A stretch of 64,000 nt of DNA, taken from Burkholderia contaminans. GTDB lineage: Bacteria > Pseudomonadota > Gammaproteobacteria > Burkholderiales > Burkholderiaceae. Numbering within the stretch: position 1 is the stretch's first letter; each line of letters opens with the position of its first letter. This document shows positions 37,474-45,689 of this stretch, in pieces. The notes under the pieces are model-generated. The model did not search any database. It was not told the origin of the DNA and saw only the letters and a program-made list of their open reading frames with translations. The DNA lies in NCBI RefSeq assembly GCF_029633825.1, contig NZ_CP090641.1, positions 2,604,001-2,668,000 on the forward strand, written 5' to 3'. The translations under genes were made by a program, and so were the position numbers.

Positions 37474-38187
37474 TTACGCCTTCGGCAGCCGCGCGACGTT
37501 CCGCGCCAGCAGCTCCTCGATATCGATGCCTTTTTCCGCCAGCAACGCGGTGACGACACCGTTCAGTTCGCCGAGCGTCTCCTTGACCGCTTCCCGGATC
37601 GTATCGACGACCACCTGCGTGCTGCGCTCGATCTCGATGTTGACCGTGTCGTTGACGCCCTTCGCATCGAAGGTCGTCGCGCGGCGCGTTTCGGGAATCA
37701 GCCAGACATCGAACCAGCCTTCGTCGCGGTTGACGTCGGACACCGTCAGGCTGCAGCCGTTGATCGCGATATAGCCCTTCGCGAACACGTACCGCTTGAA
37801 CGCCTCCGGCACGCCGATGCGCACCATCCGGTTGTGTTCGGACATTGCGATGTGCCGGATGGTCCCGGTGAAATCCACGTGACCGGACAGCGGATGACCG
37901 CCGATCTCCGCGCCGTCCTTCGCGGCCCGCTCGACGTTGATGTGCGCGCCTGTCGTGAGATCGGCCAGCGTGGTGATCCGCAGGCTCGGCAACATCACGT
38001 CGAAGTCGATCAGCAGCGGGGAGTGGATGGTCGTCACCGTCAGGCAGACGCCGTCGACCGAGACGCTCGCGCCGATCTCGATATCGGTGGTGAACCGCTC
38101 GGGGAATTCGATGCTGAACGTTCTCAGTTCGCCGTGATCCTTGATGGCCTTGATGACGCCAACACCCTGAACAATGCCTGTAAACAT
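37474..38187 (-). CDS. Riboflavin synthase alpha-chain family protein
   Basis: The protein has 237 residues. It starts MFTGIVQGVGVI and has the two repeated barrel halves of riboflavin synthase: SVDGVCLTV and GGHPLSGHV in the first, and AINGCSLTVSDV and FDVWLIPETRR in the second. The Cys, His and Ser positions known to matter in the E. coli enzyme appear to be kept. The C-terminal tail is about 30 residues longer than in the E. coli enzyme (KETLGELNGVVTALLAEKGI). It stands alone, away from other rib genes and without a recognisable FMN riboswitch, so it may be a second copy or a lumazine-type paralogue. It is convergent with the CLC gene. Confidence 0.85.
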   Translation of the reverse strand: MFTGIVQGVGVIKAIKDHGELRTFSIEFPERFTTDIEIGASVSVDGVCLTVTTIHSPLLIDFDVMLPSLRITTLADLTTGAHINVERAAKDGAEIGGHPLSGHVDFTGTIRHIAMSEHNRMVRIGVPEAFKRYVFAKGYIAINGCSLTVSDVNRDEGWFDVWLIPETRRATTFDAKGVNDTVNIEIERSTQVVVDTIREAVKETLGELNGVVTALLAEKGIDIEELLARNVARLPKA

Positions 38188-38385
38188 GAGCTGCCCTTCG
38201 TCGCAAATTGCCTAGCCGGTATGATAAGTGATCCGGAGAGGGGGCGTCGGGGCCGGATGGGTCGGCGTCGCCTGACGGACGGCGGCGTATCATTCTCCGG
38301 CGCTCGCTGGAATACGGCACGAAGCCGCGGCGAGCGATTGCGAGGGTCGGCAGAAAAGAACGAGAAAAGGGGTAGGTCGAACAAT

Positions 38386-39345
38386 ATGCGGAAAATCTAC
38401 GTGACCGCGTGGCTGGTGGCCATCATTCTGATAATCGTCGACGTGATCTGGGCATGCCGCGTCGATTTCCGGATTGCGAAGGGCAGTCTGGTGCAAAGCG
38501 CCCAAGTGCTGTCCGCCGTCCTCGCCGTCACCGTCGCGTCCGGCCTCGCATCGCGCCCATCATACAAAGTGCCGGCCAGAAAGGCGTTCTACGAGAATGT
38601 CGCGCAATCGATCCAGTGGATCGCGTTGATGTCGGTATTCATGCATGCCGGCGCGCTCCTTCAGTATCTGGCTGTAGCAACCGATCTGCCGCTCGTGAGT
38701 GATGCGCTGGTATCGATCGATGCCGCGCTCGGATTTCACTGGCTGCAAGCGTATGGATGGGTGATGGCAAATCCGGGTTGGCATGCCGTGCTCCAATTCG
38801 CGTATGCATCCGGCAGTGTCCAGCTTCTTGCGATCCCGATCATCCTTACGCTGACGTCGAACTCGAAAGACTACGCCGAGTTTGCGGTGCAATTTATCGT
38901 CGCAGTCGTCGTGTCGATCCTGATTGCTGCCTGGCTGCCGGCCGAGAGTGCGTTTCTCCACTTCGACGTTCGCGATCCCGGAACGATTTCCACCGTATCG
39001 GACTTCGCGCCGTTGCGAAGCGGAGTCGTCCGGGAACTGGCATTCGCGTCGTCCCAGGGGCTCATTTCCTTTCCGTCGCTTCACACGATCCTTGCGCTGT
39101 GCTTCGCGTATTCGCTGCGGCATGTGCGCTTCGTCTTCCCGGTCGGCATCGTGCTGAACGGCATGATGATCGTGTCGACGCCGACGCAGGGCGGGCATTA
39201 CCTGTGCGATGTGTTGTCGGGGATCGTGATCGGCGTACTGCTGATTTATCTGGTTCGCAAGTGGTTTGCCAGTCAGCGCACGGTGGAACGCGTGGCGCCC
39301 CGCAACGAAGCCGATGACGGACGAACCGGACTGGTGAATTCCTGA
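38386..39345 (+). CDS. PAP2/inositol-phosphotransferase-like membrane protein
   Basis: The protein has 319 residues with about six hydrophobic segments. Near the C-terminus are FPSLHTILALCFAYSLR and GGHYLCDVLSGIVIG, which hold the His and the His/Asp of the PAP2 active site. The first 'K...RP' motif is not obvious, which fits the Aur1/Ipt1-like subgroup (PAP2_3). It probably acts on a lipid phosphate or transfers a phosphorylated head group at the inner membrane. The ATG at 38386 is used, with AGGTCG upstream. It is divergent from the riboflavin synthase gene with 198 bp between them. The gene looks less GC-rich than its neighbours. Confidence 0.78.
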   Translation: MRKIYVTAWLVAIILIIVDVIWACRVDFRIAKGSLVQSAQVLSAVLAVTVASGLASRPSYKVPARKAFYENVAQSIQWIALMSVFMHAGALLQYLAVATDLPLVSDALVSIDAALGFHWLQAYGWVMANPGWHAVLQFAYASGSVQLLAIPIILTLTSNSKDYAEFAVQFIVAVVVSILIAAWLPAESAFLHFDVRDPGTISTVSDFAPLRSGVVRELAFASSQGLISFPSLHTILALCFAYSLRHVRFVFPVGIVLNGMMIVSTPTQGGHYLCDVLSGIVIGVLLIYLVRKWFASQRTVERVAPRNEADDGRTGLVNS

Positions 39346-39425
39346 CGATCGCATCGATGTCCCGTGCAGCGCATCAAGGTGCGCGGTGGCGGTGTGCCGC
39401 GCGCCCTGATGCGCTGGGGTTTCCG

Positions 39426-41288
39426 TCAAGCCTCCGCCGGCTCCCCCAGCGGGCCGGCGTCACCGTTCACCATGCGTCGCGGCGTATCGATCAAGCCCTT
39501 CGCCAGTTCCAGCGCCTGCCGCTCGAACAGCCGGCGATAGATGCCGCCGTCGATCCGGATCAGCGCGTCGTGGCTGCCTTCCTCGATCACCTTGCCGCGA
39601 TCGAGCACCAGCAGCCGGTCGAGCGCGCGCACGGTCGACAGCCGGTGCGCGACCACGAGCGTCGTGCGGCCGACCATCAGCCGCTCCATCGCCTGCTGGA
39701 TCAGCAGCTCGCTTTCGCTGTCGAGGCTCGACGTGGCTTCGTCGAGGATCAGGATCGGCGCATCGGCGAGGAACGCGCGTGCAATCGCGACCCGCTGGCG
39801 TTCACCGCCCGACAGCTTGATCCCGCGCTCGCCGACGAGCGTGTCATAGCCGTCCGGCAGCGTGGCGATGAAGTCGTGCGCGCTGGCGAGCCGCGCGGCG
39901 CGCTCGATGTCGGCCCGGCTCGCATCGGGGCGCGCATACGCGATGTTCTCCGCGAGCGTGCGGTGAAACAGCACGGGCTCCTGCTGGACGATCGCGATCT
40001 GGCTGCGCAGCGAATCCTGCCTGACCTGCGCGATGTCCTGGCCGTCGATCGTGATGCGGCCGCCCGACACGTCGTACAGGCGCTGGATCAGCTTGATGAA
40101 CGACGTCTTGCCCGACCCCGAGTGGCCGACGAGGCCCACGCGCTCGCCCGGCGCGATCCGCATCGAGAAATCGTCGTACAGCGGCACCGGATGGTTGTCG
40201 TAGCGGAACGTCACGTGCTCGAAGCGGATCTCGCCTTGTTCGATCCGGATCGCCGGCGCGCCGGGACGATCGTCGATGCCGAGCGGCTGGCGTTCGAGCG
40301 CGACGAGTTCTTCCATGTCGTTCACGGAGCGCTGCAGGTTGCGGATGTGCATGCCGACATCGCGCAGGTAGCCCTGCAGCATGAAGAACATCGTCAGCGC
40401 GAACGCGATGTCGCCGACGCTCGCCTCGTTGTTCACCCACAGCCGCAGCGCGACGCCGATCATCGCGGCCTGCATCGCGACGAGCATCGCGCCCTGCAAC
40501 CCGCCGTTGAGCGTGCCGCGCACCCACGTGCGGCGCGTGCGTTGCCGCCACTTGCCGATCACGCGCGCGAGCCGCGCTTCCTCGCGCGTTTCCGCGCCGA
40601 ACGCCTTGACGACCGCGTTGCAGCTCACGGCATCGGCGAGCGCGCCGCCCATGCGCGTGTCCCACAGGTTGCCGAGCCGTGCGGCCGGCGCGACGATGCC
40701 GAGCGACACGGCCACCGTCACCGTGATGTACAGCAGCGAACCCGCGCCGACGACGAGCCCCATCACGGGCCAGTGCGTGCCGAGCAGCACGGTGGCGCCG
40801 ACGAGCATCGTGACCGAAGGCAGCAGCGCGATCAGCACGGTGTCGTTCAGCAGGTCGAGCGCCCAGATCCCGCGCGTGATCTTGCGCACGGTCGAGCCCG
40901 CGAAGCTGTTCGCGTGCCAGTCGGTCGAGAAGCGCTGCACGCGATGGAACGACGCGGCCGCGATCTCGCTCATCATCTTCAACGTGAGCGTGATGATGTT
41001 CAGGTAGACGCCTTGCCGCAGCACCGTCGCGCCGAGGCCGAGCGCGGCGAGCGTGCCGAACGCGACGAGCGCCGCATGCCACGCGGCGGCGCGATCGGTC
41101 AGGCCGGTCGACAGCGCATCGACGAGGCGGCCCGCGAACAGCGGCGTGAGCACGTCGGCGAGCGCGGCGAGCAGTGCGAGGCTCGCGACCGGGGCGGTGC
41201 GACCCGGCTGCTTGCGCCAGTAGCGGAAGGTGAAGCCGAAGACGGCCTGGAATGCCTGGCCGCCCAGATGGGAGGTTTTTCTGGTCAT
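39426..41288 (-). CDS. ABC exporter, fused permease and ATPase
   Basis: The protein has 620 residues. The N-terminal part has six hydrophobic segments of the ABC exporter type. The ATPase has Walker A GLVGHSGSGKTSFIK, signature LSGGERQRVAIARAF, Walker B ILILDEATSSLD and the H-loop VVAHRLSTV. It resembles multidrug/lipid exporters of the MsbA/MdlB group and would work as a dimer in the inner membrane. The substrate is unknown. It is divergent from the Dyp peroxidase gene, sharing a 489 bp control region, and may belong with it to an oxidative or toxic-compound response. Confidence 0.93.
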   Translation of the reverse strand: MTRKTSHLGGQAFQAVFGFTFRYWRKQPGRTAPVASLALLAALADVLTPLFAGRLVDALSTGLTDRAAAWHAALVAFGTLAALGLGATVLRQGVYLNIITLTLKMMSEIAAASFHRVQRFSTDWHANSFAGSTVRKITRGIWALDLLNDTVLIALLPSVTMLVGATVLLGTHWPVMGLVVGAGSLLYITVTVAVSLGIVAPAARLGNLWDTRMGGALADAVSCNAVVKAFGAETREEARLARVIGKWRQRTRRTWVRGTLNGGLQGAMLVAMQAAMIGVALRLWVNNEASVGDIAFALTMFFMLQGYLRDVGMHIRNLQRSVNDMEELVALERQPLGIDDRPGAPAIRIEQGEIRFEHVTFRYDNHPVPLYDDFSMRIAPGERVGLVGHSGSGKTSFIKLIQRLYDVSGGRITIDGQDIAQVRQDSLRSQIAIVQQEPVLFHRTLAENIAYARPDASRADIERAARLASAHDFIATLPDGYDTLVGERGIKLSGGERQRVAIARAFLADAPILILDEATSSLDSESELLIQQAMERLMVGRTTLVVAHRLSTVRALDRLLVLDRGKVIEEGSHDALIRIDGGIYRRLFERQALELAKGLIDTPRRMVNGDAGPLGEPAEA

Positions 41289-41777
41289 TTATCGTTGCCC
41301 GGCGCATCGCGCGACGGGACTTTCCGGTTCGGAGAACATCGAAAACGCAACAGCCGGGCCGCGCGAAAATCGCGGGCGGAAAACGAAACGGGCTGTCGGG
41401 AAACGGCGCGGCTGACGGGTTAGCGGAAAACTCGGGAGCCGGCGCGGACGGCGGGCTGGATCAGCTGAGCCGTGGGACCACGTTCGGGAAGGTTGCTGGC
41501 ATTCGGAACATCTGCACCTCCCCTGAAGTGAACGGTTGAAAAGACGCCGAAAAGACGTGAAAAGATTCTATCAGCAGTGAAGGGCGCGCCGCAACGTCTG
41601 ACGAATGCGGCGTTGCAGCGTCGATACGTTAGTATTCAGGGTTTCGGCCCTTCTTTTGCGGCCTTTCCCCAGTGCGGCAGCGCAAGGCCCGGCACGCGCG
41701 TCGATTACACTTCGGCGTCTGCGGCGCACGCCGCCGCGGCCTGCGCAGATTCACCACGATACATTCCTGAGGAAACG
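41289..41777. promoter_or_regulatory. Divergent control region with tandem GAAAAGA repeats
   Basis: This 489 bp region lies between the ABC exporter (-) and the Dyp peroxidase (+). Three tandem copies lie at 41538-41546 (GAAAAGACG), 41549-41557 (GAAAAGACG) and 41559-41567 (GAAAAGATT), spaced 11 and 10 bases, about one helical turn. That spacing fits side-by-side binding of a regulator on one face of the DNA. The rest of the region shows no reliable coding sequence; short open frames there lack ribosome sites and family features. Confidence 0.4.
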
Positions 41778-42659
41778 ATGAGCGACGTTCAGCAAGGCAT
41801 TCTGGCCCCGATCGATTCGGCGGCCCGATACCTCACTTTCACGATGTCGAATGACGGCAATGTGGCAGCGGCGCTGGCCGCGCTGCGCGAGATCGTCGAC
41901 GGACGCGACACGGTGGTCGGGTTCGGGCATGCGCTGGCGGCGTACCTCGGGCGCCCGGTGCCGGGCCTGACCGAATTCCCGGCGTTCGCGGTGAAGGACC
42001 GCACGCTGCCGGCGACGCCGGCCGACGTGTGGGTCTGGCTGCGCGGCGACGATCGCGGCGAGATCGTGCTGCGTGCACGGGCGATCGAACGCGCGCTGGC
42101 GCCGGCGTTTGCGCTGCAGGATGCGGTCGACGGTTTCCGCTATTCGAACGATCGCGACCTGTCCGGCTACGAGGACGGCACGGAAAACCCGGAAGGCGAC
42201 GAAGCGGTGGCCGCGGCGATCGTGACGGGGCAGGGCGCGGGGCTCGACGGGGCGAGCTTCGTCGCGGTCCAGCAATGGCTGCACGACTTCGACCAGATGG
42301 AGCGCATCCCGTCGGGCGACATGGACAACATCGTCGGGCGCCGCCGCTCGGACAACGAAGAACTCGACGACGCACCCGAGTTCGCGCACGTGAAGCGCAC
42401 CGCGCAGGAAAGCTTCGAGCCCGAGGCGTTCATGCTGCGCCGTTCGTCGCCGTGGTCGGACGCGCGTCGCGCGGGCCTCTACTTCGTCGCATTCGGCTGC
42501 TCGTTCCGCGCGTTCGACGTGCAGATGCGCCGGATGAGCGGCGCGGAAGACGGGATCGTCGACGGCCTGTTCCGCTTCACGCGGCCGCTGACGGGCGCGT
42601 ATTTCTGGTGCCCGCCGCTGAAGGACGGCAAGCTCGACCTGTCCGCGCTCGGCCTGTAA
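41778..42659 (+). CDS. Dyp-type haem peroxidase
   Basis: The protein has 293 residues. The Dyp signature GxxDG is GYEDG at 130-134, with the catalytic Asp133, followed by TENPEG. The proximal haem ligand is probably His204 in EFAHVKRT. The C-terminal part has FRFTRPLTGAYFWCPPL. It reduces peroxide with an organic donor and is cytoplasmic, since no signal peptide or twin-arginine motif is seen. The ATG at 41778 has GAGGAAACG upstream; the open frame reaches back to 41577 but without a start signal. A strong terminator follows. Confidence 0.93.
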   Translation: MSDVQQGILAPIDSAARYLTFTMSNDGNVAAALAALREIVDGRDTVVGFGHALAAYLGRPVPGLTEFPAFAVKDRTLPATPADVWVWLRGDDRGEIVLRARAIERALAPAFALQDAVDGFRYSNDRDLSGYEDGTENPEGDEAVAAAIVTGQGAGLDGASFVAVQQWLHDFDQMERIPSGDMDNIVGRRRSDNEELDDAPEFAHVKRTAQESFEPEAFMLRRSSPWSDARRAGLYFVAFGCSFRAFDVQMRRMSGAEDGIVDGLFRFTRPLTGAYFWCPPLKDGKLDLSALGL

Positions 42660-42680
42660 GCGCCTGACGAGTTCGACGAA

Positions 42681-42722
42681 ACGGGGGGCCGCGCATCGTG
42701 CGCGGCCCCCCGTTTCTTTTTT
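42681..42722. terminator. Bidirectional-type terminator between Dyp peroxidase and osmC-like gene
   Basis: A perfect 15-bp stem is formed by 42681-42695 (ACGGGGGGCCGCGCA) and 42699-42713, with the triloop TCG, followed by TTCTTTTTT. It lies between convergent genes. It is strong for the + strand; the minus-strand side has only a short T-rich stretch. Confidence 0.9.
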
Positions 42723-42762
42723 GCGCGGCGATCGTGTGCCGTGTGCTGTCGTGCGTGGCGTG

Positions 42763-43164
42763 TCAGTTCAACGTCGTGTCGATCCGCGTGCCGCGCTTGA
42801 TGAACTGCGTGACCGGCGTTTTCTCGCAGATTTCGGCGAGGCGCTGGCGTTGCGCTTCATCGAGCGGGCCGTCGAGCGTCACGACGCGGCGCACGTATTG
42901 CGTGCCGTCGCGATCGGCATGCAGCTCGGTGCGCACGTCGATGCGCGTGGCCGGCCACGTCTTGCGCTGCATATACATGCGCAGCGTCGCGGCCGTGCAT
43001 TGCGCGAGGCCGGCCAGCACGAACTCGTACGGCGCCGGCCCGCGATCCTGGCCGCCTTCGCGGGGCGCTTCGTCGCCGGTCAACGCGTGCGTGCCGGCCT
43101 GCAGCTGGACGACGTAGTCGGGCGCATCGGCGTCGAGGACGGCGGCGGCATGGATGAGCGACAT
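42763..43164 (-). CDS. OsmC/Ohr family peroxide-reducing protein
   Basis: The protein has 133 residues. The two redox cysteines of the OsmC family are Cys56 (LAGLAQCTAATLRMY) and Cys113 (LAEICEKTPV). It should reduce organic hydroperoxides or act on small sulfur compounds in the cytoplasm. The ATG at 43164 has GGAGAA 6-8 bases upstream; the longer open frame is not needed. It is convergent with the Dyp peroxidase gene and lies 104 bp downstream of a LysR gene in the same direction, so the LysR protein may regulate it. Confidence 0.9.
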   Translation of the reverse strand: MSLIHAAAVLDADAPDYVVQLQAGTHALTGDEAPREGGQDRGPAPYEFVLAGLAQCTAATLRMYMQRKTWPATRIDVRTELHADRDGTQYVRRVVTLDGPLDEAQRQRLAEICEKTPVTQFIKRGTRIDTTLN

Positions 43165-43268
43165 GGGTATTCTCCGGTCAGCGGGAAGAGGAAACAGGGA
43201 AGCGGGCGCCGCGTGACGGCGCGCAGCCGTCAGCATACCGTCCCGATCGTGAAGGCGTGCGCCGCGCG

Positions 43269-44192
43269 CTATGCGTCGGCGGCGCCGGCGCTGCTGCGCA
43301 CGAGCGCGGCGATGCGCTCGCGCACCCACTGGTGCGCGCGATCGGCATCGCGCGATTCGTGCCAGTACGCGAGGAGCGGGAACGGCTTGAGCCGCAACGG
43401 CAGCGGCCGCACGACGATCGGCAGCAGCGCGGCCATCCGCAACGCATAGGTGTGCGGCAGCGTGACCAGCAGGTTGCCGGTCGCGGCGATCTGGCACGCG
43501 GCGAAATAGTGCTGGCAGGTGAGCCGGATATCGCGGAAGCGGCCGTCGTTGCCGAGCAGCACGTCGAGCGATTGCGGCTCGCCGAGCGACGACACCGAGA
43601 CATGCTGCGCCGCGAAATAGTCGGCGCGCCGCAGCGGTTCGCGCGCGAGCGGATGATCGCCGCGCAGCGCGACGACGAGCGAATCGTCGAGCAGGTGTTC
43701 GGTGGCGATGCGCGGGCCGGTCGGCACGCGGCGATCGACGGCGAGATCGAGATTGCCCGATGCGAGTTCGCGCTCGATGTCGGCCACCGCGATGCGGCGG
43801 CTCACGAGCCGCAGGCCCGGTGCTTCAACGGCGAACGCGGCGACGATCCGCGGCAGCGCGATCGATTCGAGCACGTCGCGAATGCCGACCGCGATGCTCA
43901 GGTCGAGCGTCGCGGGATCGAAAGCCGACGGTGCGCGCGCGGTGCCTTGCAGGCCCGTCAGGTGCAACTGCACGTCCGCGATGATCGACCGCGTGCGTTC
44001 GGTTGCGACGACGCGGTTGCCCTGCCGCACGAACAGCGGATCGTCGAAATGCGCGCGCAGCCGGTTGAGCGCATGCGTGACGGCCGGCTGCGTGAGGTGC
44101 AGCGCGCGGGCGGCCGCGCCGATGCCGCCATGCACGTAGACGGCGTCGAGCACGCGAAACAGGTTCAGGTCGAGACGGTGATCGGCGGGCAC
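43269..44192 (-). CDS. LysR-family transcriptional regulator
   Basis: The protein has 307 residues. The N-terminal HTH is DLNLFRVLDAVYVHGGIGAAARALHLTQPAVTHALNRLR, typical of the NodD/NahR-like branch ('DLNLL' start). An effector domain follows. It lies upstream of the osmC-like gene in the same direction, 104 bp apart. The effector and targets cannot be read from the sequence. Its own promoter must be in the 442 bp gap upstream, shared with the divergent AraC gene. Confidence 0.9.
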   Translation of the reverse strand: MPADHRLDLNLFRVLDAVYVHGGIGAAARALHLTQPAVTHALNRLRAHFDDPLFVRQGNRVVATERTRSIIADVQLHLTGLQGTARAPSAFDPATLDLSIAVGIRDVLESIALPRIVAAFAVEAPGLRLVSRRIAVADIERELASGNLDLAVDRRVPTGPRIATEHLLDDSLVVALRGDHPLAREPLRRADYFAAQHVSVSSLGEPQSLDVLLGNDGRFRDIRLTCQHYFAACQIAATGNLLVTLPHTYALRMAALLPIVVRPLPLRLKPFPLLAYWHESRDADRAHQWVRERIAALVRSSAGAADA

Positions 44193-44634
44193 GGGGCGCG
44201 GGAGGCGTGGTGAAGGGTGGACCGATTCTAAAGGATGCGCAGGCTACGGATACGGCGGGCTTTCCTGCGTGGCGATCGATGGCATCGGATACGAATCGAT
44301 ATCGTTCGAGCCGATATTCGGTTGTGCATTTATCCGGATATCCGACGCAATAAGTCCCAATGAAATGCGCGAATTGCGACGGACACAATCGCAATAATGG
44401 GCGATATCGGCCCGGGCAATTCCATATAGGGCCGCCAGCAAACCGTGACAGCCTGTAGTAATCCGCCATCATGCTGTCCACGTCGGCCATTTCGCGCCAA
44501 AGGCGCGACCCGTTCGGCTAAGATGCCGTCGCTTCATATTTCGGGATAGCCGTCCTGTCGCACGCATTCAAACCAAATATAAGCCTGACAGTTCGACGGT
44601 ATTAGAGAAGTCGAACAAGTCGGGGGCTTGGCCA
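44193..44634. promoter_or_regulatory. Divergent LysR/AraC control region, AT-richer
   Basis: This 442 bp gap is visibly more AT-rich than its flanks. A perfect dyad, ATTGCGA-N9-TCGCAAT, lies at 44373-44395. Several GATAT/CGAAT stretches around 44280-44330 form weaker inverted repeats. It must hold the promoters of the LysR gene (-) and the AraC gene (+). No coding sequence is supported here. Confidence 0.4.
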
Positions 44635-45618
44635 GTGAATGCAGCAGATCAGAGATGGGTCGTTATCTATTTGAGTACGGGATTTTCGTTGGCCCAGGCC
44701 GCGCGTCTTGGCGAGGCTTTCAACCTGGCGAATCGCCTGCACGCATACAGTGCTGACTACCAACTGAAGTACGTATCCGAAAGCGGGGGGCTGGTGCAGT
44801 CGTCATCCGGCGTGAGCATTGCGGCGGAGCCGCTCGGTGACGAGCACGGCCGCCGCGCGCTCGCGTTCTTTCATCTTCACGGCGACCGCGCGGCCGTCAA
44901 CTGGGACGACGCACTGCGGCGTCGCCTCTCGGACATTCGCCGTCATGCGCGCTGGATCGTCGACGGGATGGACCTGCCCACGCTCGCGGCCATGCCGCGT
45001 CCGCCGGCGGCGATCGAAGGGCAGCCCGGCCGCGGCGCGCGACGGGGCACCACGACGGTCGAGCTGCAGGCCGGCGAAACCGACGTGTTCGCCGCCGTGC
45101 TCGACATGTTCCGCGTCGAGCTCGGCGACATCGCCGCGCAGGAGATCGCCAGCAACCTGCTGCGGCCGGTCGAGCAGCGCTATACGCAGTCGATGTGGGC
45201 CTTTCGCGAGCTGAGCGCGAGCCCGTCGATCCGGATGTCGGCGCAGCGGCTGCGCGCGCAGAGCGTGAATCGCATCTCGATCGCGAACGCGGCCCAGGCC
45301 GCCGCGATGAGCGAGCGCAACTTCCTGCGGCGCTTCAAGAAGGAAATCGGCGTGACGCCGACCGAGTTCGTCCAGCACGTGCGGCTCGAGCGCGCGTGCC
45401 ACATGCTGGTCCACACGACGCTGCCGGCGGATAAGGTCGCGCGCCGCACCGGGTTCGGCAGCGGCGAGCGGCTCGCGAAGCTGTTTCGCCAGCGCATGCT
45501 GATGTCGCCGACCGAATTCCGCGTCACCGAGCGCGAACGGATCCTCACCCGTGGCGTCAGGCCGGCCGATGCGGGCGAGGGGGCAGGCGACGGCACCGAG
45601 GGGCATCGCGCCGCGTGA
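44635..45618 (+). CDS. AraC-family transcriptional regulator (GlxA-like)
   Basis: The protein has 327 residues from a GTG at 44635; no better ATG is close. The N-terminal half (VVIYLSTGFSLAQAARLGEAFNLANRL, later VSESGGLVQSSSGVSIAAEP) resembles the DJ-1/PfpI-like domain of GlxA-type AraC regulators, without an obvious nucleophile Cys. The C-terminal HTH pair is SIANAAQAAAMSERNFLRRFKKEIG and DKVARRTGFGSGERLAKLFRQR. It probably senses a small molecule. It is divergent from the LysR gene and 71 bp upstream of mntH. Confidence 0.9.
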   Translation: MNAADQRWVVIYLSTGFSLAQAARLGEAFNLANRLHAYSADYQLKYVSESGGLVQSSSGVSIAAEPLGDEHGRRALAFFHLHGDRAAVNWDDALRRRLSDIRRHARWIVDGMDLPTLAAMPRPPAAIEGQPGRGARRGTTTVELQAGETDVFAAVLDMFRVELGDIAAQEIASNLLRPVEQRYTQSMWAFRELSASPSIRMSAQRLRAQSVNRISIANAAQAAAMSERNFLRRFKKEIGVTPTEFVQHVRLERACHMLVHTTLPADKVARRTGFGSGERLAKLFRQRMLMSPTEFRVTERERILTRGVRPADAGEGAGDGTEGHRAA

Positions 45619-45689
45619 GACGCCACGCGGGAGAAAATCGGGCGGATACCCGTAGAATCGTCCTGTCACGATCTCGAGCCCCGGTTTCC

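Noticed and set aside
38188..38385. Possible FMN riboswitch before the riboflavin synthase-like gene
   Set aside because: The minus-strand leader has a GGAT near CTCCGGATCAC, but the conserved RFN blocks (AGGGTGAAATTCCC, GCCGACGG) are not found.
45619..45689. Manganese riboswitch or MntR box before mntH
   Set aside because: The gap is only 71 bp and neither the yybP-ykoY core nor a clear dyad was found.
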